64,000 nucleotides of DNA from Lepidurus packardi (lineage: Eukaryota; Arthropoda; Branchiopoda; Notostraca; Triopsidae), in NCBI GenBank assembly GCA_023053545.1, contig JAKZAN010000002.1, positions 2,278,375 to 2,342,374 of the forward strand, given 5' to 3'. This document shows, in pieces, positions 24,401 through 37,000 of this stretch. Both the position numbers and the translations under genes were made by a program. The notes under the pieces are model-generated. The model worked only from the letters and a program-made list of their open reading frames with translations, did no database searches and was not told the origin of the DNA. Positions within the stretch are counted from its first letter, which is position 1, and each line of letters opens with the position of its first letter.

Positions 24401-27400
24401 GATAGCTAATAGTTGTTGTTAAAACGACGGTTTTGTGGATTTTCGTATGCCTTCTGCAATTGACGTGTGGGATTTGGATGTCAAGTCATTATAGGTTAGC
24501 GCGTTTTTCTTTCCTTCCTGTTTCGTACTTGTCACACCTCGTACGACTCTTTTTGCACTTGCTAATTCTTTACAGTGGTGGTGGTCATAAGTAGTATGGG
24601 GTTTGTACTAAGTTTCCGTAGACGTCTTTTCGTGTAGAAGAAAGTACTTTATAATGTTGAGAAGGTGATATTAAAGAAACCTTTCGTTAGGCGTGGATTG
24701 GAAGTCGCTGACCATCCCTGCGTGTTTGCCGATTACTACGGATTATTTTCCGGATAAACGCAGCTTGCAGAACGATTACGTCGTCTCGGATTACAGTTTA
24801 TTGCCTGATGATGTGAATGCGGATTATGTGTCGCAGCGAGGAGTGGGCAGACGACATTTAACAACGTTAGAAGTCTTTCACGAGCTCATTAGTCAACGTC
24901 TGGCTCAGGTAAATATTATTTTCATTAAAAACTCACAGTTAAAAATTAACACGTGGAAGGAGTTCATGGTATAGTATTAAAAGCGTGTATTTTTCTTAGG
25001 GTTTCCAACTTATTGTGAAGGACAAGGACAAACCGGGCTTTTACAATGCACAGACTTTAACCACGCCCACTAGTCCAGCTCCTTCTTCTTTACGATCAAG
25101 ATTGCAAAGCTGTTCGCCTTCAGAAGAGTATTTTTTATCCATTGGCAGGATATTCCATAAGATTGGGCTCCAAAATTCAACCATTACGGTTACTGGTTAT
25201 AGGCCAAGGTGAGGTTAACACTTCTAAATTAAGTTTTGGTGGATACATTATTTTATGTTTATTTTGCAATTTAGGCATCCATATCCCACTCAGGAGATTC
25301 ATTACAGGTACCGGTTGCAGACACCAGATCAAAGCACATATGGCGTCACTTGGGTTGATTTCAATGCTGAGAAACTTGAGAACTACAATTGGAATTACTT
25401 GGATCATTATATTTGTACGCGAGGAGATCGTGATTTCTCGTTAACAGAAGTAAGTTTCTACTTTAACTTTTGATACATTTTTTAAGTAATTTGTTTGTTT
25501 TATGTAGTCGTTGAAATATTGGCGTTTGCGATTGTGTTTGCTGCCGTGCGCCCAACGAGCTGCTCGGCAAGCAGAGGAGAATTACGCCGATCGGTTTTAC
25601 CCCTATGATGAGAATCATTACGTGGAAAACGTTCTTAAGTTTTTGGAAACTTGTGTCAATAAGGATAAGCTGCGTAAACCACCTATAGCCAAGAAAGCGA
25701 GAGTAAATATTGCTTTTTACATTTTTAAGTATGTATTTATTTGCTTCGATTGTAGGTTTCTTTAACTAGCGCTAGTGCGCTTCGAGAGAGGGGAGGTAGC
25801 AATCGCGTTTCAGAGCGGCCTCGATCGAGGTAATTTATAACTTCTTGTAAAATTCTTTGAAAGGAATTTTGTGTGTTTGAACAGGTTAGTGGATCGTTTA
25901 CGTTCCGAAGTGAGTAATGTACGCGTATCAAGCGTGGATTCGGCGAGTTCAGGATTTGCTGATGGCAGATCGTCTTCACTGGGCAGTTTAACAACAGAAG
26001 CTTCGGATCTAAGTTCAGAATCCGAGGGGTAAGCTTATATTTCATTATTTTGTGTTTTGCATAAATAATTTTTTTGTAAGGTTATCTAGTGTAGAGAGCA
26101 AAAGGATTCGCGCTGGAGCTTCCTTGGAAGAAGTGGTGGATTTGATGAAGAATACTATTGGGGGACTAACTTTTCTGGCTGTCACCAAGTTTAATCTGCT
26201 CCCATCTCATAGTTTTCTGGGAACTGACGCCTCTGCGTGGCTGATAGAGCACATGGAAGGTGTGAACAACGAAAAGGATGCCAAAACTGTCCTCCAGGTA
26301 GCAAACATAGCTTCAAACTTGGGAATCGTAATTTGAGATTCCTTGTTCTAGAAAACGGTTGACGAAGGTTTGATTTGTCATGCCTCTGGCTATACGAAGC
26401 ACCCTTTTGTGAACGGCTTGTATCTATACTTCATCTGTAACGCTGATAAAGTACCCATAAAAGGTAAAATCACCTTTTTACTTTATTTCCAGTGGTATCT
26501 GATCTTTGAGTTTAGGTGAAGGAGATTTTCCTTCTGTGCCAATCAACGATTTGGAGAGTTTCCAGTACGAGTATGTGGAATGCGAAGTTAAGGAAATGGG
26601 TATGGAGTTCCCAAAAGCTATATACTTGGAGCCAAATCATCATCGCTTCATGGAATATGCGCTACATTGCAAAAATCGCTATGACTCGTGTAATTGTCTG
26701 AAATTAAGTAACAAAATCCAGATTTAAATTGGTGTTTTTTTCTGGTACTAGTGATGAATTACAAGTCCTGTAACCTTGATATGGATGCCAACAACAAAAG
26801 TGACAGAGTAGAGTGGGGTCACCTGAAATACCAAGCAACGGTATTGCCGGATGCTGGATTTGAGATCATTATCCAATGGATGGCTTGCACGGGCGCCTTA
26901 GTAGCTGACATGGTAACTTTTCTGCCTGTTGCTCTTTAACTTTTGAAGTAATATCTTCGTTAACAGGTACAAAATTGGGTCCGGAAAGCCACAGCTTGTG
27001 GATTGCAGCTCGTGCATATGCCTTGTGATCCATTTGCGTTACCTTTGTCGCATAAAGCTGACCCATTGCGCAGTCCCATATTCGTTCCGTTGAATCTGGA
27101 AGGCTTGGGTCCTAGCGGAAAGGGGTTTTTAGAAGGTACTTATTTAGTTTTCGTGCAAAAAGTATATGAATTATTTTCTTTTCATGTAGATTTTCCTGCT
27201 GTGTCTTGGGCGCAGAGGTTATTCTTTTTTCAAGAGAGCATCGTTCGACATTTTGGCTTTGTACCTTGCAATCCGGATCCAGCCAGTCCTTTCTTCACCA
27301 ATCAGCTTTCGTCATCGCTTTCGGCTTCACATTCCGCTAAACAAGCTACACAGGATCGTCAGTTTATGCATGTTTGTGGGGCTATCTTTGTGCTTATACT

Positions 27401-27937
27401 CAGCTCTGTATACGCTCCGGACAATCCTACACCGCCTTCGTCAGCTCTTAAAAGTCTTAAGAACGAGAGTGGCTTTGATGTTAAAGACTCGAGAGGGTAC
27501 ATCACAAGACACGTTGTAGGGAAGCGAAAGTGGGAGCAGAATAAGGATATTCGAGTAAGTTATAGGTTTTTTCTATAATCGAAAATGTAAAATTAATTAA
27601 TGTTATTATAGGTGGGCTTTTTGTGGTCGTGGAATACGATGGTGGGCAAGAAAATACGAACGAATTTAGCTGGGGAAGAAATTCGACTATTGGCTGAGTT
27701 TCGTCAATTCTGTGCTAACGAGAATAATGTACTTCGTAAGTTTTTAGAATCCTCCGAACGTTCCTGAAATCAAGCTTTTATTCTATCATTATTATTATTT
27801 ATTTTGTTTACCGAAAAGAACCGATGCCTATATTTTTTGCAGAAAGTGACGGTCTAATAGGTGTAACAAGTTCTCAGACGGTTTTGGAAAATACAAACAT
27901 TTTATTCCTGAAAAAGTTTTCTTGGATTGTGTACTAA
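21431..27937 (+). CDS. DEPDC5: DEPDC5/Iml1, GATOR1 complex subunit
   Basis: DEPDC5 with NPRL2 and NPRL3 forms GATOR1, which turns off Rag GTPases and so TORC1 at the lysosome when amino acids are scarce. The 25 coding exons begin 21431-21497, 21564-21704, 21772-21944, 22010-22135, 22196-22336, 22392-22722, 22780-22976, 23038-23105, 23163-23635, 23753-23971, 24057-24362, 24691-24908 and 25000-25208. They continue 25275-25449, 25508-25702, 25756-25829, 25885-26028, 26081-26297, 26352-26463, 26516-26689, 26752-26912, 26967-27135, 27190-27554, 27612-27735 and 27843-27937. Sum 4,674 bases, 1,557 residues (human about 1,600). Conserved stretches include LTFKDQY-like [63 protein letters not shown], the DEP domain near residues 1110-1200 ([16 protein letters not shown]) and SDRVEWGH. 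The last exon (about 30 residues) does not match the vertebrate end and is less certain. An uncertain donor at 26690 was chosen by phase. Confidence 0.94.
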
Positions 27938-28410
27938 ATTTACACAGAGCACTTTCCGTAATTTAAAAATGAGTCATATGTACAACGGAAAAGGCAAGAT
28001 ATAAATTTCCTAACGGGAAAAGTAATACTAAACGGGAAACCGTACGCCTCAGAGTCCATCAGCCAATGGAAGCACGGCATGCTAAATTCAAACACTGGCT
28101 TACGTCTTCCGCGGTCAAACGCGTGCAAATGAATCCTAAGCAGGCATTACAACAAATCTGAACTTAATCTTATCTTTGGCAAGTCCTTAATGCTGAAATA
28201 AAGGTCTAATACCTACTAATAATAACTACAGAAACTCTAAGCTTAGATCAACACCACTGTATACAGTCATCGAAAAAGTAATCGAAAAATGACATCAACC
28301 ATGTTAACCCTTTGCTAGGCTTGACAAAAACCATTAACGCCAACGCCATTGTTATCCCATAATAGACCCATCAAGTGGGTTAAAGTCAAACATGACTCAA
28401 GCAATTCTTC
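27938..28410. other. Convergent intergenic gap, DEPDC5 to secreted protein gene
   Basis: No gene is seen. The stretch should hold the 3' ends of two facing transcripts. No clear AATAAA is seen for either strand close to the stops. Confidence 0.4.
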
Positions 28411-29416
28411 CTAGTAATTAAAGGCACAATGCACCCAGGTTTCATGACCAGCGCAAGGGCCACCCGGGTAGCAAAGTTCAACGGGGTCCTGGGCACGGCA
28501 ATAATCCGTGAGAGCCACGCAATGATTCCTAAAACAAAAGTAAGATAAACCCTTTAGAATCTGTAAAGAATAAACCGCGATTGCTTTACAGAGGTGTGGT
28601 ACAAGCCACGTCCATAGTATTCCCTTCATAATGCCAAGAAGTAGAGGAATGACATGATCCAGCCAACGCGTTGACTTGCACAGCTTGTCCGTGCTGATTC
28701 CAGAAACTCACGGCGTAATCATATAAGCCTTGCAGCATCGTCTCCTTCAAACAAATGCATCCACCAGGAGCCTCGGTGCAATAACTAAAAATTTCAAACA
28801 AAAATTCCCTCAAAATCAAGAAGAAATTCCCATTTTTCAAACATTCAGATTCCTTACGCCGAACGTTTCGCATGATGACCGTAACAAGTGTCACGAATGT
28901 TGGACAAAACGCTAGCTCCATCATAAGGGTTATTTCCACGATCATCAAAGTGTTCCGCTTTCAACCAGATATGCCCGTCTTCAAACATGGCCAATATTTT
29001 GCAAGCTAAATTCTTAACTTCGGTGGTGCAAGGATCCGCTACAACACATAAGATTAACTATTAGCTATCGCAACTTTTTAGCTCGCTTTAAATAACCAAC
29101 TTACTGCACTGAGTAGCACATTTGTTGTTCGAATAGCAGCATTTGACTTGGTTCGGGTAGTCAGGACACAAGTTCGAAATGTAGAGCGACCCTTCGCAGC
29201 AATCCGTCTGCAAACAAATGCCTCCATCTTTGCCACTACTGGGGTGTGTATAACAAGGTTGGTCTCCTCCCGGAAACCCAGCTAGAACCCAAAGCAATTC
29301 CCCGAAAAATAAAAGAACTTAAAATTAATTCCAACAGGAAAATCAAACATACCATTCAAAATGCTCACGGAATGCGCATTCGCAGCGACAACTAAAGCAG
29401 CCAAGAAGAACAGCAT
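28411..29416 (-). CDS. Secreted Cys-rich protein with M15/hedgehog-like zinc-peptidase motifs
   Basis: Coding exons on the minus strand: 29416-29353, 29281-29105, 29038-28858, 28784-28590 and 28528-28411; 735 bases, 244 residues. The start is a clear signal peptide (MLFFLAALVVAANA). Residues about 25-80 form a Cys-rich module with GGICLQTDCCEG and CPDYPNQVKCC, like small modules found beside secreted peptidoglycan-cutting enzymes. Residues about 80-244 contain S190-W-H192-YEGNTM-D199, which fits the S-x-H-x6-D zinc motif of D,D-peptidase/hedgehog-fold proteins, and W237-V-H239, which fits the third zinc ligand. The Cys count is high, so it is disulfide-bonded and extracellular. A role in cutting bacterial wall peptides is inference; it could also be an inactive fold relative. 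The exon structure is sound (all phases agree), but the family is not one I can name with certainty. Confidence 0.8.
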
Positions 29417-29906
29417 TGCAGAGTCAATACCCAAACTGCCTCTAAACTCAAACACCTCGTCCGACTTATCTTATAAACCAATAAATTTCGGCAACTGCTG
29501 CTTTTCTCACGGGACAGGCCAATGTCAATACACTACAACAAACCAAAAAAAAGGCAAAAAGGCTGCAGTAAAAGAGAGCCATAATGATTCCCTATCTGTT
29601 TCTAAATGTATCCTATTTTTTCCACACGTGCAAACTAAACTTATCTGTGTAAACTTTCCGTGTCACGATAAAAAGACACGTTTCACCCATATTTTCTCTC
29701 GCAACCATAAGTCGTACTTATCTGAAACAATTACGGGCTTGTATTTGTCACTATACGTCGAAACTGGTCTTCCACACGCAGAACGGAATCTTGGCCCCCC
29801 AAACACAGCACATTCTGTTCTTTGCACACAATAATATCGCCCCAAATTTGTTATCCATCGCAATGCACAGGCTGGGAAAAAAAATCTCTTTCTCTCTCTA
29901 TTAAAT
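29417..29906. other. Intergenic: promoter of the secreted protein gene and WTAP 3' end
   Basis: No gene is seen; apparent open frames here lack motifs and splice support. Confidence 0.4.
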
Positions 29907-32619
29907 TCATGTATTATCCGCAATTCCCTCCATATCGGAGCCATTGGGCAGTTTGTCGGTTTTCATTCGTTTCTTTAAGGGTACATCCAAGTTGGAGCTC
30001 AATTCAGGGGTCTCAGTGAGAGGTACCATGGATGCAGACTGAATCACGGAGGTTCTCTCGATAGCCACGATTGTAGGATTGGCCTCGTCGCCCGTAATAG
30101 TAGTAGTTGTAGTAGTGTCATGTACCTCTTCCATATCACTGGCGGTCCGTTTGCGAGTACTAACTTCCACCCCATTTTGTTTCACGAGTTCGGTGCCATT
30201 GCTCGCAGGTTCCAGTGCGCCGTTCTTATGGGTTCTTTCATCATGGCTTTCTTTCAGGAAACCAGAGGAGTGTGATGTGCCAAGGGTGCTTGGAACCACT
30301 TGGGCTTGTGATGAAGAGGAATTCGAGGGGTCAATCACCATGGCGGAGGTGACAACTGGGCTCACGCGACCCTCAATTTTAGTCCTCAACAGCAGCGAGT
30401 TGTGTTCTTCGCTGGCAGATAATTTAGTTCGAGATTTCTCTTCGGTAGGAGTGGTCAAAACAACTTCACTGGAATCTGCCTTCGTTTTGCTCTCAGGTTT
30501 GTCAGGCGTAGCTGTCCGTGATGTGGTAGGAGTTGCTTCTGCGTCCACTTGTTCCATTGGCAAGGATTCCTGCACTGATTCCCTAGACAAATGACTTGCC
30601 GTGTCTTTTTCTGTCCGTGGCGGATGTATTTCCGCCGAAACCGCCACAGCAGCAGCGGGCAACCGAGCTTTCAACGACTCGTTTTCTTTCTGGAGGGATG
30701 CAACTTGCTCACGTGATTGTTTAAGTTGTTGCTGCAGGTAATAAATCGAAGATTGCATGCCTTCCACGTCTTCATCCAATTCTTGTAAGAACTCGTCCAA
30801 TTCTAAACAACGCGATAATAAATCCTCAATCTAAAACCTCTTTTCTTAAACCCCAGCACTTTAAAATTAGTAACTAAACTAAATAATTAGCTAACCTTTC
30901 CACAAAATCTACACGGATTCCTGTGTTGAAACATACCTGATTGCGTTTTCTTCATTTCTTCAGAGAAATTACGTTGTAACGCCAAATCACCTTCCAGTTT
31001 TGCCAATTTCCCAGAGGCGATCATCCGTCCCAATTCCTCATTTTCTTGATAAAGCAGACGACACTTAGCCATTAACCGTTTTCCCGTGTTACTGCCAAAA
31101 TGAGAATAAAAATTAAAAATCCTCAAGTTATAGACTGCAAAATTTCCCTGAAAGATACACTCTAAAAGGAAGATTAGTTGGATACCAAGAAAAAAAATAA
31201 CAACAAACTCAATACACACGGTGCCATCTCACCGCACACAAAATGTGCGAACCCACAACCCCGCAATATGTAAATCATGGATACAAGTGGTTGAAAGTTT
31301 TACCTCCTAATATCCAAACTTGCCTCTCAACACACAATTTTAAGTCTTTAGGTGTCACTCAATGAAAAAGGTCTCTATCTACAGTTACAAAATGTAGCTT
31401 CAAAGGCAAGACGCTTCGATTTGATCACAAGGTGCTGTTTTCTAGGTTTTCTTTTCTATCGGCACACGTTGGTCTAATGATTCGGAAGAATTTGCCCCCG
31501 TTTTCAATTTTTTTACTATAATTTTTCTTATCCCTTTGTTTGGCTCCCCTTCGTTTTTTGGCTAACTTGTTCCTCGTTTTTAACCCACATTTTTGTTCTC
31601 TGAGTTTTAGAGGTCTGTCAACCAGTTTGGTTGTCTCTGGTGTCCAGAGGGAAGAGCGAACTAGCGGTATATATGCACCTGTCAGGCGTAAATTTCCAAG
31701 CACTCAATTCATTTTGCGTCTCCTCCAAGCTAGAGCGGCTTTTCTCCACTTCCGCACGTAGTTTTTGCACCAAACAATGGACGGCTGGATCCAAGAGAGC
31801 TGTACGCAGGGAATTGGGTCCGGATGACTGGGAAGATTTGAGTTCCGTGATTTGAGCCTGCACAGGAATGGAAAACATGGTGTTCATACCGCAAGAAAAA
31901 GAGAAGAGGGAAGGCACAAAATAAAGCGCGGTTAGTTTTGGGTGTTTAGTTGCTTGAAAAAATGCACTAGACATTTTTTTTTATATATTGGATGTGATGC
32001 TCACAGCTAAATCCTGAAGGTCTTGTTCTTTGCTGGATAAACGCATGACTAAAACGCTTTCACGTTTGGCGGCTTCGTTCTGCATTTGGCGACATTTTTC
32101 TTCGTGATCTCGGAGAATAGCTGTCTGGCCTAGGAAGAGCAACAGAAGTACACAGTTTTACGCCGTTTTTTGGCCAGAAATTCTTAGAAGGGATGTGTAC
32201 ACGAGCCTTTGACTACCTTCCTTCGTTAAGGAACAGTGCTTGATAACATGCACAAAGCCTGGCTTGAAGCCAAAGTGAAATTTTCTGAGGAGCTCTTTTG
32301 CTGGATTTGAGCGGTTTTTGACAAGTCTGTAAGAGATATGACACCAGATAAGGAGCACTGTTCTCTCATTGAAGGTCACATCAAACACTACAATTCAGCA
32401 GTTCAAGGCTCTGTGTACCCAACGCCAAGGTAAATTCTGCCTACCAGCTTGAACATTTTGAAATTTGTCTTCTAACCAGCTGGTGTAGGCTATAAAGTCG
32501 CGGCATAGTTTGGATAATTCACTTTGTTCAAGTTCCGAAAGCTTGTCTGCGTTGACATCAGGTTTTGCAGGTTCTACAGCAGCCATAGATGAAGGTATGT
32601 CATTATCAGCCTCTGTCAT
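29907..32619 (-). CDS. WTAP: WTAP / female-lethal(2)d homologue, m6A methyltransferase cofactor
   Basis: WTAP is a nuclear coiled-coil adaptor that recruits the METTL3-METTL14 N6-adenosine methyltransferase; in flies it also acts in Sxl-dependent splicing. Coding exons on the minus strand: 32619-32445, 32129-32005, 31857-31679, 31091-30937 and 30802-29907; 1,530 bases, 509 residues. Conserved blocks: KRESVLVMRLSSKEQDLQDL, ALLDPAVHCLVQKLR, the signature QNELSAWKFTPD, GKRLMAKCRLLYQENEELG and LDEFLQELDEDVEGMQSSI. These are all heptad coiled coil, about residues 60-270. The C-terminal half is low in order, rich in Ser/Thr, with a basic RKRTASD and a late PLKKRMKTDK stretch that could be nuclear signals. 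The exon with the ATG begins after an acceptor at 32640, so a 5' UTR exon lies upstream, toward SOD2. Confidence 0.94.
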
Positions 32620-32639
32620 TCTGTCAAATACGAGTGACT

Positions 32640-33060
32640 CTGTAAAGAAAATCCAAAGCAAATATTAGTACTTGAAATCGCCAACCAAACCTATCTCATA
32701 TCTGTACGTGTAAACTTGAAACTTTGGGTGATGCCGTACGAGCGACAAGTGTACGTGTTGTGCAACAAACGGAAATTACAGTCCAAAGATACTTTTTTGT
32801 GCTATTTCTACTCATTAGAGTTTAGAGACCACTAAAACGTTAAAAATGTACTTACTTTGTTAAAACAACTTCTAATTTGGTCCAAAATTAAAACGTAATA
32901 CTTGTCAGCCTCACCGCCATCTTGTCAACACGGTGATTGATATCGTATTCGGCGGGCTTTAGCGATTCGATTATCCGCATATATCAATTTGATTGGGAAC
33001 GAAAGACGTCCTCGATCCAAACACATTGCAAACGTTCCAGTTTCGTCGGAAAGGCTAGAC
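32640..33060. promoter_or_regulatory. Divergent promoter region between WTAP and SOD2
   Basis: About 420 bases separate the start-proximal exons of WTAP (minus) and SOD2 (plus). The element ccgccatcttg at 32914-32924 matches the YY1/Pho core (CAAGATGGCGG on the other strand). The same 11 bases recur at the ENOX start. One shared region probably drives both genes. Confidence 0.55.
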
Positions 33061-33930
33061 ATGTCAATGCTACGGAAAGTTAACGTGCTGAGGTAAAATT
33101 CTTCTCACTAACCCGTTAATTTGTATAAATGCATCGATTTTGGGGATGTTTTAGGTCCGTTCCCAAGAGGCTACAGGAATGGAATAGGACGAAACACACT
33201 CTGCCTGATCTTCCGTATGATTACAATGCGTTGGAACCAGTCATCTCTGCAGAGATTATGCAGCTTCACCACTCCAAGCATCACGCTACGTACGTAAACA
33301 TGCTCAACCAGGCCGAAGTGAAGCTTCAGGAAGCCAAAGATAATAGTACGCAATTGATTTTCGGTTGTTTAAGATAAACGTCTAAGAACGTCGGGGCTGT
33401 TTTTTCTTTGGCAGATGATCTGAAGACAATGATTGCCCTTACACCCATGCTCAAATTCAACGGTGGAGGTCATATCAACCACAGCATTTTCTGGAATAAC
33501 TTGTCGCCCAACGGTGGAGGAGAACCCGAAGGTTAGCAATCTTATTCCCCAAAAGAAAAATTCAAGCCATACATTAATCTGCGACATTACTCTCGTTTCA
33601 GGAGAGCTCAAAGAGGCTATTATTCGCGATTTCGGATCGTTTGAGAACTTCAAAGCACGTCTGTCGACCGTCACCGTTGCCATTCAAGGCTCTGGCTGGG
33701 GTTGGTTGGGTCTAAACAAAAGTAACGGGCGTTTGGAAATCGCTACTTGCGGAAATCAAGATCCTTTGGAGCCTAGCACCGGTTTAGTGCCCTTGTTTGG
33801 TATCGACGTCTGGGAGCACGCTTATTACCTGCAGTATAAGAACGTCAGGGCTGACTATGTTAAAAGCATTTTCGACATCGCCAACTGGAAAGATGTAAAT
33901 CAGCGTTTGATTGCAGCCAAGGGGAACTAA
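33061..33930 (+). CDS. SOD2: Manganese superoxide dismutase, mitochondrial
   Basis: The enzyme converts superoxide to H2O2 and O2 in the mitochondrial matrix. Coding exons: 33061-33092, 33155-33345, 33415-33531 and 33602-33930; 669 bases, 222 residues, normal for the family. The first 25 or so residues are basic and lack acids, a likely import signal, followed by [15 protein letters not shown]. Metal ligands are in place: His in [11 protein letters not shown], His in [11 protein letters not shown], and Asp and His in [11 protein letters not shown]. The Gln in AIQGSGWGW marks the Mn form. AATAAA signals at 34052-34057 and 34072-34077 follow. It faces ENOX end to end, with stops 165 bases apart. 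Confidence 0.97.
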
Positions 33931-34051
33931 ACCAGAGAAAACCTCTTGGATCAGTTTAGCGATTGTACCTGGGAAGTGATAGGAGTTACTTTGCTTTTAA
34001 ATTTGTCAAGGAACGGCTTTAATGTATGATGTAGCAGTCAAACATGTTAAT

Positions 34052-34077
34052 AATAAAAAACGGAACTAGCAAATAAA
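34052..34077 (+). terminator. Poly-A signals of SOD2
   Basis: Two AATAAA motifs (34052-34057, 34072-34077) lie 120-150 bases after the SOD2 stop, close to the ENOX stop codon on the other strand. A minus-strand ATTAAA at 34018-34023 may serve ENOX. Confidence 0.6.
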
Positions 34078-34095
34078 GTGACTATCACACTGAGT

Positions 34096-37000
34096 TCATG
34101 CGAAACATCCGAAACGGTACTTGCTCTCCACTTTGGGAAACAAAAATCCATACTTTAGTAAAACATTGACTAACTCAGATCCGGCAAGAGTGAGAGACAT
34201 TCTCACGTAACTTTCAATCGATTCCAAACTAGCCCCATTGGGATGGATGGATAAAAACACCGAGACTAAACCTAATTAATCATTCAAAATAAATCCAGAA
34301 TTTATTTAAGAACAAAATCTTTTAATTTACCTATAATCAGAGCCTCTCTTCCAGAAAGATTCATCTCCAATAGCTCTGTATTACAAGCCACGTCTTGTCT
34401 TTGCACATACTTCTCCACTGCAGACTCCTTAGCCGGAACAACGACTTCTTTGGCATCACCAGGACCATCATCCTTTACTTCAATGACTTCAGGGTTCTTC
34501 ATAGCTTCTTTTCGCTTATGTCCCATTAATTGCTAAAATGCACAATCAACTAAGCCTTTTCCTCGGTTAAAAATCCGGGCTAACTTACCATTTGCACGTT
34601 TTGCAGCGTTTGTTGCAGAATTTTGAGTTGCTTATCTTTGAACTCCAACTCGGTTTTCAAATCCGATCGCACTAAATCCACTTCGTTCTTCGACGCTTCC
34701 AATTGGCACCTTAGATTGTCGTTGTCTTCCTAAGAATCGAAAAAAAACATTTCACAATATTATTTCCAAAATTCTGAAACCAAATCCTTTAAAAAATTTT
34801 TACCTTCAGTCCCACGAGACGCTTATCTTCCTTCCGCTTCTTCCGTTGCCCATCTTCGTCCCCAGAATCCGAAACGTCCATATCATCTCCCTTATCTAGG
34901 AATTCTTCAGGTACGTGAAGATCCTGGTAACAAAAACCACCCACGTAACACTTATTTTTACTTTTCGTTTAAAACCCGTACCATTTCGGTTATTACAATG
35001 TTCATGCAGAATACAGTAGCCATTTGGGAGGGCAGGGAAAGTTTTTTTCGAAATGAGGAAGAAAAAGGTCAAATTGCTTACCTGGACCAAAAACTTGATA
35101 CAGAACGAGTCGAAAATCCTACCTTGGTCGTTTGCACAAAAAAAATTCATACGAATTTCCCTCCCCCAATACAATTCAACCCCATGCATCGATAACTCAA
35201 CGTGCGAAAAAAAGAAAAAGCCATGCTTAAAATAGATAAAAAAAAAAAAAAAATAAATAATGCAAAAATGCTAAGAAAGAAAACAATAAAAACTTTGGAA
35301 TTCTTAAGCAGCAACAGCAGTCAAAATTCAGAAGGCTTTTTTTGGAGCAAGGTCATATTTTACATTTTGGGGGGGGGGGGGGGGTTGGTGGGAAATGGAC
35401 ATTACGTACCGCTACTTGTTTCTTCCAAGCTTCGATATTCTTGCGTTGGGCCTTGGTAAAATGGTCCCACACTTTCTGCCGGTTGGCGGCTGTGAAGGCG
35501 CGGTCGATGTGCCTCACTGGCCCATACACACACACGCGTTATTATAATAACAGAGGTAAGAGTCAGGAAAGGTCACGACATAATCACGGGTTGGGACCAG
35601 AAAAAAAAAGAGTCAAATAGTCAACAACAGAAAGAGGCCCCCCAAAATTCAATGAAACTGACCAATTCAGCAAATTATACTCCATTTCCCCCATTTTTCT
35701 CTCATTTTGGATTCACGAGCTGACGTTTTCTTAATTTTTTTTACCTGAAGTTTTAACTGAACACGGAAGGTGACCAGACTCGCCGCGTTCGTCGGGAAAC
35801 ACGTGACTTAAAATCAAACTCCCCTACGTTTCGCGAGTTTTTCCGAGTCCCCCATAACCAAAGTAGATCTGCAGGGGCTTAGACTGAGTCAACTTACGAC
35901 TTTTAATTTTGAAGGGATTCCTAGTCCAGGGAAGATTTGACTTTCAACTACTGTACTTGGGGTATTTTTGTCACAAGAACAAGACTAATTGTGTGAGAGC
36001 AGCAGAAAGTTAAAAAAGTCCACTTTGCCTGATTTTTTTTTTTCGTTTTTTACCTCCCCAACAAGAAGAAAAGCTGCCACCAAAATGGGACCAACAAAGA
36101 CCCCACAAAAAAAGGAAAAACAAGGTAATGAATTCAAGTGGCTCGGTATGCTTACATTGAACAACGAGTCCTCGAAGCTTGGCTTGGAAGCTATCTCTAG
36201 TTTTCCTCAATTCGTCTTCATAAGACGCCTTTTCGGATGCGAGACGACGTACGTGAGCATGGGCGGATTGCAGTAAGCTGTAGAACGTGTTCGAATTGCG
36301 CTTGGAGCAATCGCCGCGATCCAGCCAAGTGTATAGTACTTGTACACCCTTCACGAACGTATCGTCACCTGCTCAATGTTTATTTAAAAAAATCAGAATT
36401 TTAAGCTGATTTGCGGGAAGAAAAGTTGTGTTTTCAAAAAAACCTCACCTTTTAGGCAATCAACCAAAGCTTGTGCTTCGTGCTCGCTGAATGTAACGAC
36501 TGGCGGAGGCGATGGCGGTCTTAGCAATTCTTCTTGAACTCGTTGGCGATGCCGTTGCTCCCTTTGCAACTGTCTTTGTCTGCACTCCCATTCGTACAGA
36601 TCGTCTCTGGCTTGAGCATAATCCACGTGCAAACGGCCTCCATTACTGGCTTCGGCTCCGCTTGCTGCATTCAACTTGAGACGATAGCCTAAACATAAAT
36701 AACGCCAGCCAAAAGAAACTGATTCACTCCAAAAGGAACTTTTTTTGAAAAGCCAATTTATACCTGACAAGGCGATTGCATTGTCTACATAACACTCCAA
36801 TTCAAACCGCACATGAGCGAAATTCTTCTTGCTGGTACGAACGGTAGTAATCTCGCCACAACGCTCGAAGATTTCTCGCAAAGCCTCCTCTACCAAAAAT
36901 AACGTTTATTAATTATAATGAATACAAATAAATTCTGAAGATAAGTTGAAAATACCTGTGATATTATCCGGTAAACCTCCTACGAACACCGTCCTGCAGC

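Noticed and set aside
30079..30594. Plus-strand open frame of 171 codons
   Set aside because: Antisense shadow of the last WTAP exon.
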